Positions 1-10,709 of a stretch of 64,000 nucleotides of DNA are shown here, piece after piece. This DNA comes from Sitta carolinensis (taxonomy: Eukaryota > Chordata > Aves > Passeriformes > Sittidae). Numbering within the stretch: the stretch's first letter is position 1; every line of letters starts with the position of its first letter. The translations under genes and the position numbers were made by a program. The notes under the pieces were generated by a model that did no database searches, was not told the origin of the DNA, and was given only the letters and a program-made list of their open reading frames with translations. Location of the stretch: positions 2,850,001 to 2,914,000 of the forward strand of contig CM063290.1 of NCBI GenBank assembly GCA_032173965.1, in the 5' to 3' direction.

Positions 1-682
1 ACAAGAGCATGGAATGAGAGAGTTCAATCTCTCCTTTACAAACTAAAGAAGCACCAGGAAAAAAAAAAAAAAAGTCTAATCCCTCCCTTTATCTTGTTTA
101 TAACCAGATCCTTGCTTCCCATGCAATGCTGCAGCTCCCAGCCTTGCAGGAGGAAGGGGAAGGAACAAAGTGAAGTGTGCCTGACAGGAGGCTGGGAAGA
201 GGGAAGGATGTGGTCCTGCTGATAATTTAACTTTAGGCAGCCTAAGTGGGAGCTGTTGGGTGAGGGGTGATGTGGATTGGCAGACAGATAAACAGCAAAA
301 CTCAGGAAGGAGTCATGTGGTTCTTGTAGGAATTGCAGGGGGTAAAAGTTTTATAGTTGCCTCTAACTTGTTTTTTCTGTAGTTTTGGGAAGCTTTGTTT
401 TACCTGGTGACTCCAAAGATATTTTTATTAAATTTTTTTGTAAGTACCTTTCTTTGACACAGAGTGTGGCTCCTTCCCTTCTCCCTCTCCTCTCTCCCTG
501 TACCTCCAGCACCCTCCTTGTCACAGCCACAGATTTCCTTCTCCTCCATCTCCTCTGCCCTCTAGTTTTTGTCACTCTTTGCTCCTGTTCACTGCCGTGG
601 TTCTTGATTCCTCCCGGGTTCACCAGTCTCCCTTTTGCTCCCATCAGGAGCTTGCCGTGCTTTTCACAGCAGCAGGAGGGCC
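1..682. other. Unique non-coding stretch
   Basis: No gene is recognisable. It holds a short A-run near 60-73 and a pyrimidine-rich stretch at about 465-565. The overlapping frames here are open only because stop codons are scarce in C/T-rich sequence, and they show no domain. Confidence 0.5.
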
Positions 683-838
683 AGGGAGAGCCCTTGCTTG
701 GCTTTGCAGGGAGAGCCCTTTGCTTTGCAGGGAGAGCCCCTTGCTTGGCTTTGCCAGGGAGAGCCCCTTGCTTGGCTTTGCCAGGGAGAGCCCCTTGCTT
801 GGCTTTGCCAGGGAGAGCCCCTTGCTTGGCTTTTTGCC
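683..838. repeat. 27-bp minisatellite, about six units
   Basis: A tandem array of units that begin GGGAGAGCCC and continue with TTGCTTGGCTTTGCCA. The first two units are shorter (about 25 and 21 bp), the next ones are 27 bp and almost identical, and the last drifts into a T-run. The array keeps a reading frame across units on both strands, which produces long but artefactual open frames. It ends about 50 bp before a CR1 fragment begins. Confidence 0.9.
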
Positions 839-884
839 TCTCACTGCTGTGGGTCTGGTGGGCAAAATCCATCTGGGGACTTGG

Positions 885-1165
885 GAAGGGCATGGAGTGA
901 CAGAGAGGACAGCTCCAAACTGATGGAGGGCAGGGTTAGGTGGGATATTAAAGAGAGATTCTTCCCTGGGAGGGTGGGGAGGCTCTGGAATAGAATTCCC
1001 AGAGCAGCTGTGGCTGCCCCTGGATCCCTGGCAGTGCCCAGGCCAGGCTGGTGGGGCTGGGAGCAAACTGGGACAGTGGGAGGGGTCCCTGCCATGGCAG
1101 GGGTGGAATGGATGGGATTTAAGGTCCCTTCCATCCCAAACCATTCTGTGGCTCTGCGACCGTGA
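885..1165 (+). mobile_element. CR1 LINE fragment, 3' end
   Basis: This is a 5'-truncated CR1 retrotransposon 3' end in plus orientation. Visible landmarks in order are the GGATATTAAAGAGAGATTCTT segment near 940, CCCAGAGCAGCTGTGGCTGC near 998-1017, a CCATGGCAGGGGTGGAAT segment near 1091, and the terminal AAGGTCCCTTCC...CCAAACCATTCTG near 1122-1150. The characteristic short terminal repeat of CR1 is decayed (GGCTCTGCGAC). It contains no coding part of the element. Family assignment rests on this well-known 3' consensus. Confidence 0.9.
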
Positions 1166-4100
1166 GTAATTAGTAAATAAGACATGAGAGAGGGGACAGC
1201 ACTGAGAGGGGACAGCACAGAAGTGACAATAAACTGTCAGATGTGTTGTCACCTTGTCTGGATTCCTAACAAGCATCTCTCTGCACGCTGCAGTTTGAGT
1301 ATCTTGTTCCAGAGCCAAATTTCTATCCAGGAGATATTTTGTGAGGGTTTCTCTGGGTTAAAAAAGAGCTGTATTACATTAAAAGATCCCATGTTATGCT
1401 GGGAAAAGCTAAACTTAGCTTTTTTCCTGGGTGTAGCAATTAGCCCCATTCCTGACTGATGCTGTGTTAATGCACCTTGAATTATTCCATTCCCTGTGCT
1501 GTGGTGCTGCACAGCCCCTGGGCAGGGACAGTTCAGCAGAAATTGGTTTTAAGAAATGCCAGCTCATGTGGTGCAGGTATTTTTTTTTTATCTCCTTATT
1601 TATATCTGTATCTTTATCTATGTTTACAACTCGTTCCACCACGCAGAAATAGAGTTTCTCCATAAAACAGCCCTGAAAGCAGTTTCCCTTCAGCTCACAA
1701 ATGTCTGAGGTATTTTAGAAAGCAGATGTTTCTGAAATACTCCCAAGTTTCAGCCTCATGGAGAAAATACCCCTTAATAATTTGAGTTGCAACAATAAAC
1801 CCAGATGAAAGTGAGCCCTTCCCATAAAAAATTCTGGACAGCCACAAGTGCAACCCATAAGAGGAGATGCTGAAATGCTTTTGAACCCTGGGCAGGTGTC
1901 TGGTGTCTTTTACTACATGTCATCCCAGATATTCCCCCTGTACTTAGTGCAGCAATTAATAAAAATCCTCCTCTAAAGGTAACGAGGTGTCAGCTCCACT
2001 TCCAGTTGAGACTGTCTGTTGATTAAAAACTACTTCACAACGACATTAAGCTGCAAAGAACAACTTTAAAAAAAAAAAAAATTTAAAAAAATCATAAACC
2101 CGAGCCACACACTGCCGGTCCCCGTAGATTTAAATTTAATTAAATGAGAAAACTGCAGGACTCTTTTTGCTCACATTGATGATTCCCAGAGCTATCCCAG
2201 GAGCTGTGCTCAGTTATTGCAAGGCACGGGCTCAGCCTGGAACATTGTTTGATCGTTAGGGCTGCCAGTCACTCCCCATTAGGTCTGGCAGCCCAAATGC
2301 CAATGGAAATAAAAGGCCCTGGCCCTGCACTGGAAGTGTCTTGAGGATGCAGGGGAGGGATCGATCACCTCATCCCTTTCCTAAATGTTTGGGATGTCAA
2401 ACCCAGCCCTGGGGTGCTGCTATTTTGGGAGGTGTTGCCTGGATGCAACAGAGCCTTTCCTTTCCTAACACCAAAAATGTGGCCTTGGGGAATTAAGGGT
2501 GTGGAAAAGGTGCTGTCATCTCCCTTTGCAACTTCCATGGAATGACAATCCCCCCCTGCCCCCGGGCTGGAGTCCTTACTCCCCAAGCACTCAAAAATGC
2601 TGCCCATGCTCCCAGTAAATCTGATATTTTCCTCACAACACATAAGAAAGAATCTGACATCGCTTCCTAACCCCTGCAAATAATCTGCTGTCCTTTGAAG
2701 TATGGAATTATTCAGCTGACATTTCATCTTGTCTGTCTACCAGCACCTTCAAGAAAAATATAACATCTTTAAGCCCAGTTTTTGCCTTTTTTTTTTTTTC
2801 TTTTTAGCTCTAATATTTGTAGGTTCTCCCTTCTCAAAGACAAATTAGGAAATAAATGAGCCTGCAGGCCAGGCTGAGAATATTCCATGTGATAGCAGTA
2901 ATGCACAAAGATGGACATGAAAATGTCATCAGCATCATTGACACACACTTTCTGGACTTTTTTTTCTTTCTTTTTCGGAAAAATTGGTTTATAGTGTTGG
3001 AGAGAGAAAGAAAAAGAGATTGAAGAGATGAGAAGAGAATAAAACAGGGCAGAGCTGAACAAAAAGACCTCTTCTGTATCTCGTCCTTGCTCCAAAAAAT
3101 GGTCATTCTTGTCTTTGCAACTGCTGAATTTTTTAAACTGGCCTGGTCTGTCTGTGAGGAACTGTCCTTTTGAGCAAATACTGTGACTTTTGCAGATTAA
3201 AGGCCAAACCATGTGTTCATGAATTTTAATGTAAACAAAATCAGCCTTTTTTTTTTTTTTTTTTTCCCTTTATCTATTTTTTCCTTCCCCCGTTTTTAAG
3301 ACCTTCCTCGGCTTTGTTGTGCGGGCAGAGGGCAGAGGAGCAGAATGGCCAAAGGGGAAAGCTGCAGCTGGCTGGAACATGTGTTTTCATCTCCTGCTGA
3401 ATCTTATCCTCCATGCTCTAAAGAGATCACATTTGCAGCAAAGAGACCTGAGAGACTCGCACCAAAAGGGCTCCTGGAGCTTTCCCGAGGCACGGCTACC
3501 AGGAGAGGAATGGGAAATGAGATCAGCGCTGCCACTCTGCCCAGGTTCCTCTGAAAGTCCCGGGGTGGGGGCTTGTGCTGCAGCAGGGATCATTAATCAC
3601 ACTGCTTGCAGCCCAGCTGGAGCCTCCTTCTCTGGGAACCTCGACAGCCCTCTGACTGTCCTGGAGAATTTATAAGTCACAGGTAGAATTTCACTGGGTG
3701 AAAAAATAGAATTTTGGGGTTTTAGAATGTGATTTTAAAGGATAAAGATGGACGATATAGGGTGCATCCCTGTCTTTCTTCTTGGACTTTTAGACTCCAG
3801 CTTCTGCTGTGGTGGTGGCACTTTGTAATTGGATTAAAGGTTCACTGTTTGATGTGGCTGATAAGTATTGGGAGAGTTATTGTCAATAAAGCATATGGAA
3901 TTTTTAGTATAAAAGATAAGGCCATCCCAAAGGGGAGGGAGTTAGGGAGTTTTTCACAACCTGGCCTGCAAAGAAGATCGCAGCAGGCCAGGACCACAAA
4001 TGTAAGATAACAAAGAATAAACAAATCCTTGAAACAACAAGAGAACAGATGATCTCAACCTCTTCTTCAGACACTGGGCTGGGGGAAACAGAAACTCGCA

Positions 4101-5308
4101 CAGAAACAGAGACAAAGTCAAGTCAGGTGAAACAAACAACAACAAAAACATTTTTTAATTTTTTTTTTTATTTTAAGAACTTGACATCCTTCCAGGGGGG
4201 CAATCCAACATCGTTCCTTTGCTCCCTGGGCAAGAGGCAGAGTGCCCAGAGATGCTCTGAGCTGTTCACCTGTGCTGGGAGAGCAGAGCTGGTGCTGCAA
4301 GGTGATTTATTGGAAGGCATCACTCTGTGTCCTGGGTCAGGGCAGATTGGGGAAGCAACCTCTGAACGGGTCCCTCTAGAAAACCAATCCAAACAGCCCC
4401 TCCTGCAGCTGGTTCAGGCCCTGGGGACTGTTGCTGGGCTGGGAAAGCCCCTGGCAGGATTCCTCAGGGGCTCAGGCAGTGCCTCCTGCCAGGATGGAGC
4501 CCCAGCCCTGCAGGACTGATGCACACAGGTAAAACCTTACAAAAGGTTTGTCAAATCCTTGTCAAATCTAATCCAGGCCCACTGCTTTGGCTGAGTCCAG
4601 CTGGCCTAACAACTGCCTGTGAGGATCAGCCTGTCAGCCTTCTGATTCTGTGAGAAAGGAGTTTCTATCCAGGAGAAAAAATAAATAATTCTGTACCCAT
4701 GAAAGAGGAGTGTAAACATCTGTAAAGAAAAACATCTTTGGCAAAGCACTGGCAGCTACTAACCAGTGAACTGAACAGCAACAAGTTACTGACCTGTTAG
4801 AATTAAACATGATACTTTTTGTAAAACCACATAAATATGAACTGTGTTAAAAAAAAATAATAAATTGAAAATAAAAAAGAAAAAGCCAAAAGCAGCAGCT
4901 CTGTGGGACAGCTCCTCTGCTGGAGGAGCACTCGAGAGCACAGAGCTCTGCTGGCTGCCACAGCCCAGCACCACTCACAAGGGCTCCTCTTCAACCACCT
5001 CTTGAAATTTCTGTGCTGTGTCTTAATAGCTGGAAGATGAATTTATTCACATGCTCTCTGGCTCCTGTTCATCTTCATTTCAGCACAGTGTCATGGTCTC
5101 TGGTTTTGTTACCAATCAAATACAGGCAGAATTAATCTGGTTTCTCCACTCTGCACTGGGTTTTGTAGAAGGTCAGCCAGGTTTGCTCAAAGGGAAATGC
5201 CAGGAACACACAAAGGAGTTGGTAAATTCCAAAATGTCCAGACCTTGAGGAGAAACAGGAGGTGAGGATGCACATTGAGGAATCCAGAGATTTGTCTGAT
5301 TGATACAA
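1166..5308. other. Unique non-coding stretch with A/T runs
   Basis: No gene, transposon or RNA is recognisable. Low-complexity landmarks are an A-run at about 2068-2082, a T-run at 3247-3265, and a T-rich patch at 4151-4170. Frames of up to 156 codons (for example 4049-4519 plus, 2769-3212 minus) lack any family signature and have biased, low-complexity composition, so I do not call them genes. Confidence 0.5.
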
Positions 5309-5566
5309 AACTGATTCGGTGACACAGGTGATTGAGGGGTGATCCATTCTGAACTGATTCAGTGACACAGATCATGGAGAATTAATCAATTCAAAATTGA
5401 TTCAGTGTCACAAATCATCGAGAAATAATCCATTCAAAATGGATTCAATGACACAAATCATCGGGGGATGATGCATTCAAAACTAATTCAATGATACAAA
5501 TAATTGAGAAATAATCAGTTCGGGGTTGATTCAATGATACAAGTCACTGAGGAATTATTGACAACC
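5309..5566. repeat. 43-bp minisatellite, six units
   Basis: Six head-to-tail units of exactly 43 bp begin at 5309, 5352, 5395, 5438, 5481 and 5524. The unit core is TGATTCAGTGACACAAATCA followed by a GAGAAATAATC-like half. The units have diverged by many substitutions but not by indels, so the period is exact. No transposon is visible around it. Confidence 0.92.
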
Positions 5567-8500
5567 TGTGGCTGCTCAGGTGTGAGAGCTCAGCCTGGGA
5601 GCAACACAGTGTTGGGGCATTATTTTAGAGCTTGTTAAGCATTTTAAGTTTCAGACCTGAGATTTCAAAGCGATTTTAATTATTATTTTTTTCTCCTAAA
5701 AAAAGGTTAAAAAGAGTGAATATCAGCCCCCCCCCCCCTGGTTCCATGGAGGGAGCTGTTTTGGTTCTGTGGAGCTGACAAGGTTAAAGTTGTGTGCATG
5801 TTATCTCTTGTACTGCACTCTTACATTCTGTTCATCGGAAAGGTTACACAGAATATAAATAAGTTTAATGAGAAAAAGACATTGTAAAACAAAGCAATGC
5901 AGAGCACCTGCTTTTAAATTACTTCTGCTCCTTGTTTCTGACACAAATAATGTCCAAGGCACGATGCTCTTGCACAAATCATTTCCATTTCAATGAATCA
6001 GCCCTTACCAGCAGGACAATATTTACATCTTTGCTCGTTCTATCAGCCCCTAGATTGCAAATATCACCTCGAAACAGCAGCTAAGCAAAAAACCTTCTGG
6101 GAAGCTACAAAATGAAAAATATTTTCTTGGCCAAGAGAGAGAAAACAGGCGGGGTGAACTCTAACATCTCTCATTTCGTGTGGAAGGACGGCAGCAGGAT
6201 TGTGCTGAATGGACAAAAATTATTTCCATTCAGTTCAGCCGCCCAAACTATTTTGGTTCCAATTAAGCAGAGAAGAGAAAATGAAGAAAATTGGACAAAA
6301 AAAAAAAAGTGTTGACAAAAAGTACTGATTATCTCAACTGGAAAGGCCAGGATGAAACAGCCCAGCTCCTCAAGGACAGAAGGGAAAGTTGAACCTAATT
6401 TGGAAATGACAAGAACTATGGGCTATATTTACTTTGGTTTTCACAGTTCTGGCTTAAAATATTTGGATGGCAAGGCATAGGAAAGATTGCCAGACAGAGG
6501 TTCCATTTTTCATTTTTATAGGGAAAAAAAAAATCCAGCAAAAAAACTTAAAAATAAAATAATTGTGGCCTTTGATCTCTCATTTTCCCTACTGAGAAAC
6601 CATATAATCATTTTATAAAACACAGCAACTGTGCTTTCATCCTTGCATTAGATCAGTTTATTCGCTGTGCCAAGGGGGTGATGGAACCACAAGTGGAAAT
6701 GTGGTGGGAATTAGGAAATTGGTCTGTGTTACAAATCCCTCTGAGTCTGTTGCTGAAGCAGTCTGGCATCAGCCAGCAGGGTATTCTGTCCTACAAAAAC
6801 GAGGGAATTCCCAGCTGGATCAACCCCCCCTATCTGCAGCACACTTTAAAAAAAAGCACATTTTGTTAAGAATTAGCTACTGTTGTTTGATGTTTCAATA
6901 GGTTCCTTATCCATTAATATCACAGTCCTACTATCTGCTATATAAATTCAATTTAATGCAAATATTCTGCTTGAAAATTCGTGTGAGGAACTAAAAGAAG
7001 ACACTGATAATGCAGTTTCCTCTGCAACTGCTTTTTGTCCCGTGTGTTAGTGTGGAGTTTTTGGGAATACGGGAGAGTGCTCAGCCACAGGGTGCTGTTG
7101 TGTCACAGTGTGGGCTGTGATTAAAATCCAGGCATAAAAATCAGAGTTATGAACAGATCAGGGACTGCCAAAACAGCAACATCCACCTCCTTCCTGGCAC
7201 TCTTCACCCATTGAGCAAAATGTTCTTTATGGAGAAACCTGTCATTATTTTCAGTTTTGCTCTACCTTGAACAAACCTTCTTCTTAATTTTATACTCTTG
7301 AACAAAATTAGACCTTCCTGAGTACCAAAATCAGGCTGGATTTACTGAAAAGTGTCTACTGCATGTAGAAATTCAAATGATGTGAGGGCATTTCTCCACT
7401 GAGTTTGCTAGAGTCCAGTGAGAAAAGTATTTAATAGGACTAGTTAGGAAATTGTTCAGTTTTTAATTTAACATCTCAAAAGAGTAGTTTCACATTAAGT
7501 TTTCAGTGAAAAAATGATGGGTTTTGTATTAAAATGCTTCAACTGGTTGTGTTAATCAGTTGTGTTGATTGTTAATTCTGTGTTCCCCTCCCAGCTTTGC
7601 AGCTCCAAAGCAGAAGGTGCAGCCTGGGCTCCTGAAGTAGTTACTAAGAAATGTGAGTTTTTCCTTGCTCCATTCTTATTTCATCCCTATTTCATTTCAA
7701 TTTCATTTCCCCACATTGTCTTATTGAATGTTATTGGTTCTGTTTGATGCCATAGTCTTAATTTCTGCAGCGTTTTTGGTTGATGTGATGCAAAGATTTC
7801 TGATACCTCTGCCTTGCAAGTTTTTGCTGCTGCTGGCGCTGAAAGTGGAGCAAGTATGAGCTGGTGGCTGTGGCAGGAGTAGCATTTTTAGCAGTTTATT
7901 TAATCTTCCAAAGAAAAAGGTGCACTCTGCTCCATTCTGCCTCCTGAGCACTTTCCATGGAGGTGAGGTACAGCAGGGGATCCATCACCAAACCCCCCAG
8001 ACCTTCCTCTCTGCATCATCCTTCAAAAGCTGGATTTGCACCAAAACTCTGACAGTTTGACACCTCTTTGGTCACCTAAACAAGCAAAATTAGTGGCCTC
8101 CATCCAGCTACTGGTGGAAGTAGGCACCTGCATCCAAATATTTAGATTAAATTAGCACCTTTGTCTGGAAATCTGGGCAGAGCTGTCAGGACTGAATGTC
8201 AGGGAGATTTGTCTCAGGAGCCACGCTGGTGCTCACCCAGGTCCTGCCTTCGGGGATAACTTCCCAAAGATTTCCAGGCTGTGGGCACCACATCTTCCCA
8301 TTTTCTTTCCATCTGTCCTTTCTAGAGAAAAGTGTGATAATGATCACAGCCTGGACCAGTCACCATGGTATCAGCTTCTTGCTTTACAGCTCATTTAGTT
8401 GGGCTTTTTTTTATTTTTTTTGCCTTAATCCCCGGTTCTAAGAGCGAGCAGTGACAGCAGCACCAAGGATAACATCAGCAGCCAGTGCTCTGACACTATC

Positions 8501-8624
8501 TGGGAATTTGCTCGTTTCAGTGCCTTTTGCACCTCAAACTCCCCCTCAGATCCTCAGAGGGGTGCAGCAGGAGCTCATTGCACAGCGAGCTCCTGGGATG
8601 GAGCAACCCCACCAAGATCTGCCC
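5567..8624. other. Unique non-coding stretch
   Basis: No gene is recognisable. A C-run sits at about 5729-5740, and A-rich patches lie near 6298-6308 and 6521-6560. The 6900-7500 part is AT-rich with few simple repeats and could be conserved regulatory sequence, but nothing in the single sequence proves it. Short open frames near 6700, 7560 and 8450 carry no domain. Confidence 0.45.
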
Positions 8625-9134
8625 TGGTGCCTTCTGCAGGCTGAGCTGGAGCAGAGAGCAGCCAGAGCAAAAGGAGAAAGCAGGGATTGAATGAAAGGGA
8701 TTGATTGGAAGGGATTTATTGAAAGGGATTGATTAAAAGGGATTTATTGGAAGGGATTTTTTGAAAGGTCTCAATGGGCACACCTGGGCAGCGCAAGAGC
8801 CTGGATGGGCCACAGCAAGGTTGGGTCCCAAAAATGGTCCCAAAATGGGCTCCAAGGCACGAGGGCTCACACTTTGATAAGTTCTGGTTCTTTGCACATT
8901 GGAGTTCATTGTGCAATTACACCTCCAGGGTATGCAGCTCCATCCAACTTGGTTTTCCTTCTCTCTTCACCATTGGTTTGGTTCTTGTGCCTGGAAGTTC
9001 TCCTTGGTCCCAAGCTGGAGAAGGAATTGTTTCGTCTCCCTGCTCTGTGAAGAGATCTTAGCAGCACTGAATATGAAACACAAAACACCAGCCCAGAATC
9101 TAAAAACCCATAAAAGCCAAAACTTAATGCCTCA
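8625..9134 (-). mobile_element. Solo LTR, type 1, 510 bp
   Basis: This is a complete solo LTR of an endogenous retrovirus, sense on the minus strand. On the plus strand it begins TGGTGCC and ends GCCTCA, matching the ends of the better-preserved copy at 46442-46870. The 4-bp target-site duplication GCCC lies immediately outside both ends (8621-8624 and 9135-9138). Both copies share a block near 8865-8917 including CACGAGGGCTCACACTTTGA, and a block near 9023-9110 including GAGAAGGAATTGTTT and CCAGCCCAGAATCTAAAAA. Poly(A) signals occur in a 14-bp repeat array at 8685-8768. No retroviral coding sequence flanks it, so it arose by LTR-LTR recombination. A 4-bp duplication suggests class I (gammaretrovirus-like) integration; that class is inference. 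Confidence 0.9.
8685..8768 (-). repeat. 14-bp array of poly(A)-signal units, six copies
   Basis: Six 14-bp units of the form GATTTATTGAAAGG lie inside the type 1 LTR. In the sense (minus) direction an intact unit carries AATAAA. Only the third and fifth of the six keep AATAAA; the others are mutated. The related LTR at 46.4 kb has three units, all intact. Confidence 0.85.
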
Positions 9135-10495
9135 GCCCATCCCGAAGCCCCGGCGTTATTTCCCTGCCATTTGCAGCAGTGTACACCAATTTTTTGTTAA
9201 TTAAGCACAGCTCCAGGCTGCTGGGGTGCTGCTGCAGGCAGGCTCCTGGCTGGGCTCCAGCTCCAGGGCTGCAGGGAGCTTCTCCCGTGGTTTATTCACC
9301 CAGGGCTCTGCCGGTGCCTCAGCAAACAAGCAGATAACGCTATTATCTCTTAATTATGCTCCCAGCTTCCTCAGACTCCGGGGTCTGCCATCCCACACCA
9401 GCCCCAGCCTATTTCTCCAAACCCCAGAGTGGGTAGGAAATAGAAATGGGGCTGTTGGAGCAGGGAGGAATAAATCCCAGGAAGCTGTTTTGTCAGTGCT
9501 GGGAGATTTATCAATGTGCTATCCTCAAAAGTGATAAATCGCTGCTGTAGAACAAGGCAATGAATGCATTCCTAATAGAATTAATTTGAGCAGATAATTC
9601 TGACTCATCACCTGTAATACCTTACAGAAAAAAAAAAAAATAAGACAAAACAAAAAAAAAAAATCCCAGCAGCAGCGGTGGGTTACTTATCTAGGGAATG
9701 AGGATGTGCTGAGCGAAAAACCCGAAAAAGATAAAGAGAGAAGGAAATGCTGAAATTTAAACTGCATTATGGTTAATTGTTGGGAGCTACAATAGGGATT
9801 CGTGGAGGTAATTTCAATAGTAAAAATATGCAAATGTCACACATAACTAATTTATTCCAGGAAATCAAGGTTCCCAGCATGTTTGGTTTTTGGTTTTGTT
9901 TTCTATTTGATGACCAACAGATTTTTTTTCTGTGTTGAGGCACTTGTTAAATTAAGGAAATATTGGTAAAAAAAAGAAGCAAATGCAAAAGCTCAAAGCA
10001 ATATCAATATCTCCTAAATCCTGATTACTTTAGGTAAATTTAAGACATAATGACATGCTAATTAATGCAAAGCATAGGATTACTAATTTTATACCTCGTT
10101 TTTACAGGAGCTGTTATTCACTAAAGACAATTTCTTTATTCTATTTTTAATTCCTGCTGATTAAATCAATGTCTAAAGCAAAGTTTGAGCCAGGGTTTTA
10201 CTGAATTGGAAGGCTTTTACAATATAAAGATATTGTTATCCATACCTGTCTCCAGATTGGCAAAAGTGTTGGGAACGCTGGAAGTTCCATTTCCCTTGAA
10301 ACAGGCTTGGAAATGGGGAGATTTAGCTTAAAAGATTAATAAAAGATTCACACAATTAAGTTTAAAAGTTTTAAATGAAGGGTCTTGTGCCATTATCTTG
10401 GTTTCATGACCTTTTTGGATCCATCAAGTCTTTTAGGTCCCTCCTGTTGGGGTGTGGGGTGCAGGGGAGATGAGTTCAGGTGGGAGAGCAGAAGG
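9135..10495. other. Unique stretch, AT-rich second half
   Basis: The first part (about 9210-9450) is GC-richer with no recognised element. From about 9540 it is AT-rich, with A-runs at 9628-9640 and 9654-9662, and has the texture of conserved non-coding DNA (ATTAATTTGAGC, CTAATTAATGC). No gene is seen. Confidence 0.45.
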
Positions 10496-10709
10496 AATAA
10501 AATAAAATAAAAATAAAATAAAATAAAATAAAATAAAAATAAAATAAAATAAATAATAAAATAAAATAAAATAAAATAAAATAAAAATAAAATAAAATAA
10601 TAATAAAATAAAATATAAATAAAATAAAATAATAATAAAATAAAATAAAATAAAATAAAATAAAATAAAATAAAATAAAATAAAATAAAATAAATAATAA
10701 TAAATAATT
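10496..10709. repeat. (AAAAT)n pentanucleotide microsatellite
   Basis: About 210 bp of AAAAT units, interrupted by occasional AAAAAT, AAAT and AATAAT variants. Minus-strand frames through it read as Phe-Tyr-Ile-Leu runs and are not genes. Confidence 0.97.

Noticed and set aside
635..1318. 176- and 224-codon frames
   Set aside because: They run through the 27-bp minisatellite and the CR1 fragment.
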